This document shows positions 56,440 to 64,000 of a stretch of 64,000 nt of DNA, piece after piece; position 1 is the stretch's first letter; each line of letters opens with the position of its first letter. The notes beneath the pieces are model-generated. The model was not told the DNA's origin. It made no database searches and worked only from the letters and a program-made list of their open reading frames with translations. Origin of the DNA: Pezicula radicicola (Eukaryota; Ascomycota; Leotiomycetes; Helotiales; Dermateaceae); contig PDUO01000118.1 in the NCBI GenBank assembly GCA_003008705.1, positions 4,591 through 68,590 on the forward strand, read 5' to 3'. Both the position numbers and the translations under genes were made by a program.

Positions 56440-58061
56440 ATGCATTCCCCAGAAGGGATCTTGTTTGTGCACGATTCTCGAACATCGAAAGAATACAAGA
56501 TTCCAATCTTTGATAATGCGATATCTGCTACGGAGCTCAAGAAGATCGAAGGAGCTTCAAAAGGCTCTGCTCACTCAAAAGATAACCAAGGCCTACTACT
56601 CTACGACTCGGGCCTTTAGAATACTGCAATCAAAAAGTCACAGATAAGCTCCAGGTTAGCAATTACCTTGACAGACCATCCGAACTGCAATACAAGTATA
56701 GCTAACGTAATAAAATTTACACTAGAGATGAGGCAAGCGGCCTGCCAGCATACAGGGGTTACCCTACCAGGAAATTGGAGCAAATGGGAAGTGAATTTGA
56801 AGACGTCTTCCACTTGATGGTCTTTGGAACCTACCCATCGAAAGTGGAAAAAGAAAGTTTGCGGCGGAAATTTGCCCAAGAAATGATGAATGTACCAGAT
56901 GCGGTGATTAGAGTTATCAGGTCTTTTCCGTAGGTGTTGGACGCCGTTGTGTCTCCACATATATGCCTGATCACCAATGCTGACCTTACGGATTGTTCAG
57001 ACCAGCAAGTCCGGCAATATCCATGATACCAGCTGGGCTCTCGGCTTACATCGCATTTTATCCCCACGCAATTCCTACCATGAAAGGAAAGTTCCTGTAT
57101 CAGGGAAATCCAAAACTGGCCGACAAAGCCGTCATTAAAACAGCTGCTGCATATGCAGTGGTTCTAGGAATTACCGCAAGCCATCGCTAAGGTATCTAGT
57201 TTACCTCTGCGCGCTCTGATAAAGGTTTCGTTGAAAATTTGTTCATCATGATGGGCCACGTGGATCCAACTACGAAGCTCCCCCATCCACTCACACTATC
57301 TATCTTCCAGCGGGCAGCCATTTACAATGCAGACAATGGAATGACAAATTCTACATTCATTTTTCTTATAGCGGCTTCATCTTTGCCTGATCCTATGTCT
57401 TGTCTGATAAGTGCAGTGTCTGCGGCATATGGCCCACTGCATTATGGTGCACAAGAAGCCACATAGAACAACTTGAGAGAAATTGGCACACCAGAGAACG
57501 CCCCAGCATTCCTGGAGCAAGTCAAGAGACGTGAGCGTAGATTGTTTGGATATGGCCATCGTTCCTACACTGTCGAAGATCCACGACTGGCTCCTGTCAA
57601 AGGCTGGTTGAAGGAGCTAGATGTATCGACAGCAAGCAATTCACTTCTCGAAATAGCGCACGAAATAGATCGTGTTGCCTCAAATGACGTGTACTTCAAA
57701 AGTAGAGGGCTGGGCACAAATGCAGACTTCTACACGGTCTTCTTATTTAATGCCCTGTAAGTTCCAAGGCCAAATTGAGCCTATGATCAGGATCAGAGTG
57801 GCTTGTTACTTAGCCTTTTAACTAAAAGCACTTTTTATATCTAGGGGTTTCGAGTCTGATATGATTGCTGCTGCAAATCTCATGCAGCGAATGCTTGGGT
57901 TTATGGCACACTGGCGAGAATCAATAGGTGAGTCCGCTTCTACCATTGTTTGGGTGATTTAAGACTTACGGTTATATTCAGACCAGGAAACAAAACTCTT
58001 CCGCCCGCTTCACATCTACAATGGACCAAAAATATCTGGGAATCCTGTTCCGAAGTTATAG
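56440..58061 (+). pseudogene. alkylcitrate synthase (citrate synthase family) with four in-frame stops
   Basis: Five exons (56440-56654, 56726-56929, 57001-57756, 57845-57927, 57982-58061) splice in exact phase to 446 codons, the normal length of fungal citrate synthases. They carry consensus branch sites and acceptors. The active-site blocks are intact: AAYGPLHYGAQEA (catalytic His), RRLFGYGHRSYTVEDPR (substrate His and Arg) and GTNADFYTVFLFNAL (catalytic Asp). The frame is broken by TAG at 56617-56619, TAA at 57188-57190, TAG at 57197-57199 and TAG at 57464-57466. All four are explained by Gln codons mutating C to T. In maleidride pathways this enzyme condenses a polyketide-derived acyl thioester with oxaloacetate. 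No mitochondrial targeting peptide is seen, which favours a pathway enzyme over the housekeeping one. Confidence 0.88.
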
Positions 58062-58516
58062 TGCTCCTTGTTGTAGAGCTCAAAATTACATAAAGTCAAG
58101 CAATCCGAGTGTTACTATTCTAGGCGAGCAAGGCGATCGCTCTCGCTTAACTTAGGTAAAGAGCTTTATTTTCAGATTTGGAAGCATGAAAATTGCGATT
58201 ATTACATAATTACTATCTCTTTAGTACAACAAGTTAAAGACTAAATGAGTTGTAATAATGTGAATTATAATACTTGGTCCCTTCTGGTAGAAAATCTAGT
58301 AGAGCATAAGTAAAACTTTACAGATATGACATGTCGGGTCATTCTGCTAAATACCCCGGAGACCGTATAAAAGCTTCCGCAACCAAGCTTTGTAATATAG
58401 CCGAAAATTAGACATCTAAAATGCTCAGAGGTTCCCTTTATTAGACTCGTATCGTTAGATTCTTTTTATCGGTTCATGTTAGATTTCTACCTTTTGACCA
58501 TATTGGCGTCATCATC
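58062..58516. other. spacer between synthase and dehydratase pseudogenes
   Basis: 455 bases, tandem gene order, no feature recognised. Confidence 0.45.
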
Positions 58517-60026
58517 ATGCCTCGGCAGTATGATAAACCCATTGTAGACATAGTGGATTACATTTTCAATTACGAAATAAAAGAGGAAATTTTTTGGCGG
58601 TGCGCTCGAATGGCGCTGTGAGATGCAATGGGATGCGCCATAGAAACAGCCTCCAAGAGCGACGAATGTAGGAAAATGCTTGGGCCAACAGTCCCTGGAA
58701 CAGTGGTACCAGATGGATTTCGGTTGCCAGGAACTAGTTACGTGCTTGACCCTATCAAAGGCGCCTTCGATATGGAGACCCTAATACGCTATCTGGACCA
58801 TAACGACGCGCTCGGTGGTGCAGAATGGGGCCACCCTTCAGGAAAGTACCCAAATTTTTCCAGATCTATCAAGTACGCGTTCTAATACGTCTGCAGATAA
58901 TATAGGTGCAATACTTGCGGTAGCGGACTGGCTTTGCCGTTCTTCTACAAGTGGTAGACTCAAACATACGGGGCCGCCGTTGACCATTCATACTCTTCTT
59001 ACCGCCATTATCAAAGCCTACGAGATCCAGGGCTGCTACCAGATACGAAATGCCTTTAACATTTACGGTATTGACTATGTAATTCTCGTCAAGCTTGCAT
59101 CAACAGCAGTGGTATCGTGGCTACTCGGATTGACCAAGGAGCAGACCATGGCGAGCATTTCGCACGTATGGATGGATGGAAATCCCAGCCGAGTCTATCG
59201 CAGCGGCACAAATACAATCCCTCGCAAGGGATTGGCGGCAGCCGATGCTTCTATGAGAGCTGTACACTTGTCGCTATTGACAAAGGCTGGTCAGATAGGA
59301 GCTTCAGGTGCCCTGGGTGATCCGAAATGGGGGTTTTATTCTCGTTCTTTCGGTGACAAACAGTTTGATCTACCTAAAACGTTCGGCGAGTGGGTGATTA
59401 AGAAAGTTGCATTCAAGATAATGCCTGTGGAAGGACATGCAATCTCCGCCGTCGAAGCAGCACTGATTCAAAAAGATCGCCTTCTAGCGAGAGGACTGGA
59501 ACATGGAGAAATTCAGAAAGTTGAAGTGCGAACAACTGCGGCAGCCAATCTGATTATCAATAAACAGGGACCGTTACATAATGCTGCTGATCGTGACCAC
59601 TGTATACAGTTCGTCATAGCATTGGCATTGTTGAAAGGTGGTCCGCCTGAGACCCAGGACTACAGCGATAACAGCGCCTTGGCGAAAAGCCAAGATCTTG
59701 CAGCACTCCGTGAGAAGATCGAAATCCACACTGACGATCAACTTACCCAAGATTATTTGAACCCTGAGATAAAGAGTGCGGGCTCTGGGATAACTATTTA
59801 CTTGAAAGATAACACTGTTCTAGAAGTGCTTGTTGAGTTTCCTGCCGGCCATGTGCGAAATAATCGGACGGCAAGTTTGCAGCGGGACAAACTTTTGAGG
59901 AATATAGGTTTGATGTTTTCCGATCAAGAGATAGAGGATATTTCATTAGCTATAAAAGACGATAACATGATGATCATGGATTTCGTGGATCTTTTTAACC
60001 GGCAAAAACCCGCTAGTAAGTTGTAA
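58517..60026 (+). pseudogene. 2-methylcitrate dehydratase-type enzyme (MmgE/PrpD) with a stop and a lost splice donor
   Basis: Two exons (58517-58841, 58897-60026) sum to 485 codons, the family length. The start MPRQYDKPIVDIVDYIFNYE is typical. A TGA at 58619-58621 interrupts just before DAMGCAIETA. The intron should begin after the G of HPS(G/D), but the bases there are GAAAGT where a GTAAGT donor is expected. Its branch (CTAAT) and CTGCAG acceptor remain, and joining at this point restores phase into NIGAILAVADWL. The second exon is uninterrupted, with HVWMDGNPSRVYRSGTNT, GDPKWGFYSRSFG and FKIMPVEGHAISAVEAAL. It would dehydrate the alkylcitrate to the maleic-type monomer in a maleidride pathway. 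Confidence 0.88.
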
Positions 60027-60528
60027 CAATAGCGAAAAATACATTCTCGTTCATATTATTTCCCACCCTATTTTTTCTAGAGTTGTAACCTAAGACTGAT
60101 AGTGTTATTTGCAAGGCTAATATAACTAGTAGGTATTCCAAAGTTGAAGGTGAACAAGACCTCTATCTATTGGGCCTCGTTAGTAAATACCTAAACAGTA
60201 GCAATCAATAACTAGAAGAAGCCCATCTGACTGTAAAGGATACTTCTATTTCCCTGATAGGTAGCCATAATATGGAGCTTATTAGTCCTTGTTGGACAGT
60301 GAGGTGTGTTGCATAGTCGTGTAACCGTTCCCCTCAAGTAGGCCTATTTTGGCACTCTTGTTCTTTATGGAAGGAATAGACCACTAGATTGCCTTTATAT
60401 GTTGTCCCATGTAACCATATTAAATTAAATGAGCTACTTTGCCTTAGTTCATACATTTAGGTAGGATCTGGTTCATAAATTAAGCGATACATGAACTTAT
60501 CGGCACAAAGCTTACTTACCGTACGAAT
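60027..60528. other. intergenic
   Basis: 3' flank of the dehydratase pseudogene. Nothing recognised. Confidence 0.45.
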
Positions 60529-60672
60529 TGGTTTATAAGGGATCATTTTGAATGAATGTCTATTCAGGTGATTTGAGTAACTCACTTAATCTAGGCAACA
60601 CAATTTATTTAAGTAACTTAGTTGACTTAGTTGCCCTAATGAAAATGATCTTTTATAAACTAATTCGTACGG
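60529..60672. mobile_element. MITE, copy 2, with TA target duplication
   Basis: 144-bp element with inverted ends CCGTACGAATTGGTTTATAA and its near-complement TTATAAACTAATTCGTACGG, bounded by TA on both sides (60527-60528 and 60673-60674). Its interior contains repeated AAGTAACTTAGTTGAC-like words. It shares TIRs and the GATCATTTT subterminal block with the element at 55661-55766. The TA duplication points to Tc1/mariner-type mobilisation. Confidence 0.85.
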
Positions 60673-61405
60673 TACTTGACTTGAATAACTCTTGGCTTCA
60701 CTACCTTCAGTAACTTAGTTAATAATCAAGTAGGTTGGGCTACTTAATTTAAGTAATTAGTGCGGTGGACGAAGCATGAAGTATGTATGTCATGTGGCAT
60801 GCGCCAAATATGAAGCTTCACTTCCTGTGCACAAACTTCGACCGAGATGACACAACTGTCTCTATAGTAATGGCACCGAGAAACCTCTCTGGGATACCGA
60901 CACCGGCCCGGTACGCTCGCTAGTGTAGGTAGACACCGAGACCAAGGGGCACGCTGCAATAAGCTTAAAGAAGGCTTCATTCTCGATACCTGAGCCGCTT
61001 GAGGAAAGTCACTCACCCCGTGAACGCTCAAGATCATCTGCACGTGTAGAAGGAATTTTTTTTAATAAGAATTAAATAACAAGCCAGATACTTTACAGTG
61101 GATCAAGGTCAATTGACACGACAGCCGCTCAAGCAAATTATTTGCAACGAGTTTCTGCAGCAAATGCAACGCACAACCTACATCTTGTTAGTTCATATAG
61201 CGGAGGCTTGATTTTGAGATAAAACACTCGCTCTCTTCCGAAAGTAAATTCTCTATCTTTGGGAGGAGAAGCAGAAATGGACTACAGAGTAAATCTAGCC
61301 CGGTCTTTCGCTATACGTAAATCTCTCGAGGTCTTCGGCCTAGCACAGTGGGGTTTTGTTATCCTTCGATGTACCTACAGCTCTCAAGAGAAATGAGCCT
61401 GATTC
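60673..61405. other. intergenic
   Basis: No gene supported. The minus-strand frame at 60744-61043 has no motif. Confidence 0.4.
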
Positions 61406-61887
61406 ATGGCGGAACTCAAGGAACACGCACAGGACTATCTCGAAGCGAGGGAGATGAAGGATGTATAGGATACCATGACATGGACGGTCATTAAGGATTT
61501 AGAAACTCTAGATGGCGCTGATGCCTCGAATGCGGCTCTTAAGTTCGAAGAGTGGCGGAAGAAGGAGATATGTATGGAGATGAGGAAGAATTACGTTGAT
61601 TCGAAAATATCCGGCTTCCTACGGTACGATTATTTCGTTCATAGTAATAAAGCGAGTGTAGAGAGCGTAGTAGATGATGCGATAGCAAGGAAGAAAGAAA
61701 GAAAGATACTATTTCACACTCATTAGTTTCTGGAGTATCATAGAGAAGGAGGAAGAAAAGGACGAAGAAGAGGATAGGGATGCAGATGAAGAGGAGGAAG
61801 TGGAAGAAGATGAAGCTCCTAGTGAGAAGAACGAAGTTGACTTGATGCTTTCCTTGACAATATATGGAGAAAAGGTTCAAAGCTGAT
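61406..61887 (+). pseudogene. possible dead gene of unknown family
   Basis: ATG-initiated frame MAELKEHAQDYLEAREM is interrupted by TAG at 61466-61468, then continues through SNAALKFEEWRKKEICMEM to a TAG at about 61724. A strongly acidic segment (EKEEEKDEEEDRDADEEEE) continues in another frame to 61887. The pattern of a coding frame broken by a stop and a shift matches the decay of the neighbours, but I recognise no domain. Confidence 0.3.
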
Positions 61888-62794
61888 GATATTGTCGGAT
61901 TATATGCGGTGCTCTTAGAGCTTGATAATTGGTATGAAATGACATTTTTAGGATTATTAGTCACTGAGAAGCCGTGGGGCTAGACTTCTAAGTCATTATC
62001 CCATCATATGCTGCTTATATTTAAACTTGATGATGAATTCTGATTCCTTTGCTGCAGTGGTTACCAATGTGCGTCTTAAAGTCGTGCGTAACTACGTAGC
62101 AGACAGAGAATCAGAGCTTTAGAATGCAGAATAGTATAAAGACGCAACCTCATGTTTCGGAGGGGAGAATACCTACAATAGATAGGGGGATTCTCTTTTT
62201 AACCTAGAAGGAATGCGAGGAGCGGAGCCTATATATTTTGAGATTGCTAGAAAAGAATAGAAGAACCTAGACCTGCTCAGTTTAATTGTCGCCATTTCAA
62301 TTGTACCCGCTTCTGGAGGGACTTGCACCACAGGGTCTCCGGACTGCCGAGCATTTAGTGAGCCACATTTGTGCTGCCTTAGCTAGTGTTTTTGATAGGA
62401 TTACGTAGAGCCCTTTAACCCTATAATTAGTGTCCTAAGGTAGTTAGTAGTATATTTATTAGCCTTGCACTAAATTATACTAAGGTTTAGTCAGCCTAAT
62501 AACCAGTGGGTAGTGGGTATGCCCTAGTTTAGTTGGGCTGGGCATGGTCATAGGCTTTTTGAGACCCAGCCCACCCATCAAAAACACTGGAGCTTCACCA
62601 GCGAACCCGTATATCACTTCAGCCATTACCCGCAGTTCCTTCGACACCCAACCTGACCTGCCAGAGTTGATGCTGCACAAAAAATATTCGGGCGTAGGCA
62701 TCATTGTATGAAGAAGAACTCTTTGAACCATTCTATATTCAGTTTTGGCTGTAGCTTGCCTCTGTCGGTCAAAGTTGGCTGATCCTGGGTCGCA
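61888..62794. other. intergenic
   Basis: No supported gene. A minus-strand frame at 62480-62881 overlaps the start of the HET gene and has no motif. Confidence 0.4.
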
Positions 62795-64000
62795 ATGGAG
62801 TGTATGCCGCTGAGGACGTCTTTGAGCTTGATCCCCGACTTTTCTGCCTTGGATTCCACGGAGAAATGCATTGTTGGCCACAATCCTGCGTCCTCTTCTA
62901 CCTTTAGCCCAGGGGATAAGGTCTCGACTCTAAATGTTAGTCGTTCGGCCGAGAACGGTTGTCCTTGGTGTGGAATCCTCTGGGAAGCTGTCAAACGCAT
63001 GAACTCTGTTAAAACACCGAAAGATCAAGACTTTTTATTTTGGCATTATAAAGGAGAGAGTTTCTTTGAACCGTGGTGCTGGGTTGAGGAGAGTATGTCT
63101 AGACTTGGCAGTTTCAAAATGCAAATATATAGGTTACGTAAGTTCTTATATCTCTAGAGGTCTCTATACAGTAGTCACTGACGAAGTGTGTGCATGAAGC
63201 TTGCCCTGACTCGATTTGTTGTGTCCCGGAGTTTCCTGTTAAAAATATCTTCGTAGGCAGCACGAACTCCACCGACACAATAAACCGCATTGTCCAGTGG
63301 AAAGGGAAGTGCGCCGCGGAACACAATCACTGTTCACCTACTGCATCCGAAGTCCATAAGTTACCCAGCCGTGTTATAGACGTTGGCGACTCAACACTCG
63401 ACTCTGATGTTAGACTTGTCGAAACAAAAGGGAGTCAAGGGCAGTATCTGTGTCTGAGCCACTGTTGGGGCAAGGCACCTATGCCGATTAAGACTACTGT
63501 GGATACAATCAAGGAACGAATGAGAGGGATACCTGAACACACCTTACCATTGACGTTTCAACATGCAGTCATGATTACAAGAACACTGGGATGTCGCTAT
63601 CTCTGGATCGACTCCCTGTGTATCATCCAAGATGATGAGAACGACTGGCAAGTTGAGGCTGCGCAGATGGCTTCTATTTACCGGAATGCATTGCTCACTT
63701 TGTCAGCTGCAGCAGCTACAGGCCCTACAGACGGCCTATTCTACTCAGCCAGGCTAGAGCTACGAAATCAGATGCCTCTTGAGCTTAGCAGATTTAACAT
63801 CCCATTTCCAGTCTACGTCCGCCGCCATATGCGTTACGAGGTCGGTCACTTGATACATGGTCAAGAGCACAGCATCCTCGAGCGTGGGTGGGTCCTCCAG
63901 GAACGTCTCCTGTCACCAAGAGTGGTATACTTCGGAGCGAACGAGGTTGCTTGGGAGTGCATGACTTGCACTGCTTGCGAATGCGAACCACAGATGTTGC
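62795..64000 (+). CDS. HET-domain protein (heterokaryon incompatibility), 3' end outside window
   Basis: Exon 1 from ATG 62795 contains the usual fungal lead-in RSAENGCPWCGILWEAVKR. After an intron that starts at about 63138 (GTAAGT), the frame is open to the window edge. The HET domain is clear: YLCLSHCWG, then FQHAVMITRTLGCRYLWIDS, LCIIQDDENDWQVEAAQM, IYRNALLTLSAAAA, and later ERGWVLQERLLSPRVVYF. The acceptor is uncertain: several AG sites between 63150 and 63210 exist and none joins cleanly in phase, so a lesion near the junction cannot be excluded. HET proteins mediate non-self recognition and programmed cell death in ascomycetes. Confidence 0.85.

Noticed and set aside
1..64000. CRISPR arrays, tRNA or rRNA genes
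   Set aside because: No spaced direct repeats and no cloverleaf-like or rRNA-like sequence recognised. The genome is fungal.

Overview
The window is a filamentous ascomycete (Pezizomycotina) nuclear contig. The evidence is short GT-AG introns of about 40-170 nt with CTAAC/CTAAT branch sites, fungus-restricted families (XanA-type xanthine dioxygenase, DUF1769, Zn2Cys6/MHR regulators, HET, kelch-BTB) and AT-rich tracts that may be RIP-altered. A helotialean (Leotiomycetes) origin is plausible, but sequence reading alone does not settle it. There is one 160-base assembly gap at 16619-16778.

Layout. From 1 to 9 kb there is an intact FAD-dependent phenol hydroxylase-type monooxygenase. Beside it sits a decayed sugar-use trio: a truncated, frameshifted hexose transporter, a GH43 beta-xylosidase with one in-frame stop, and a divergent MHR regulator whose zinc cluster is missing. 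From 9 to 31 kb lie mostly intact, gene-sparse housekeeping-type loci: a small two-exon protein, a three-exon C2H2 factor, a 1-Cys peroxiredoxin, a cupin, an FBXO31-like F-box protein, a DUF1769 protein, a xanthine dioxygenase, a patatin/DUF3336 lipase and a small Cys-rich protein. A 669-bp TTAA-flanked transposon relic carries the gap. From 31 to 47 kb are a protein with duplicated SAP-like motifs and a C2H2 finger, an acidic hypothetical, a large kelch-BTB protein, an MFS drug/polyamine-type antiporter, a 67-codon ORF and a VOC-fold protein.

The most interesting region is 47.7-60.0 kb. Seven adjacent genes belong to families whose combination marks maleidride (nonadride) biosynthesis: an MFS exporter, two PEBP-like proteins, an AflR-like Zn2Cys6 regulator, a KSI/NTF2-like secreted protein, an alkylcitrate synthase and a 2-methylcitrate dehydratase-type enzyme. 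Every one is broken by stops, frameshifts, a lost start or a lost splice donor. No polyketide synthase or hydrolase is visible. I read this as a fossil of a maleidride-type gene cluster. Two related TA-flanked MITEs lie on either side of the synthase-dehydratase pair. The window ends inside a HET-domain gene.

All intron positions were derived by hand from reading frame continuity, splice consensus and remembered family sequence. Several joined models come out at family-typical lengths with exact codon phase, but no alignment or database search was possible.
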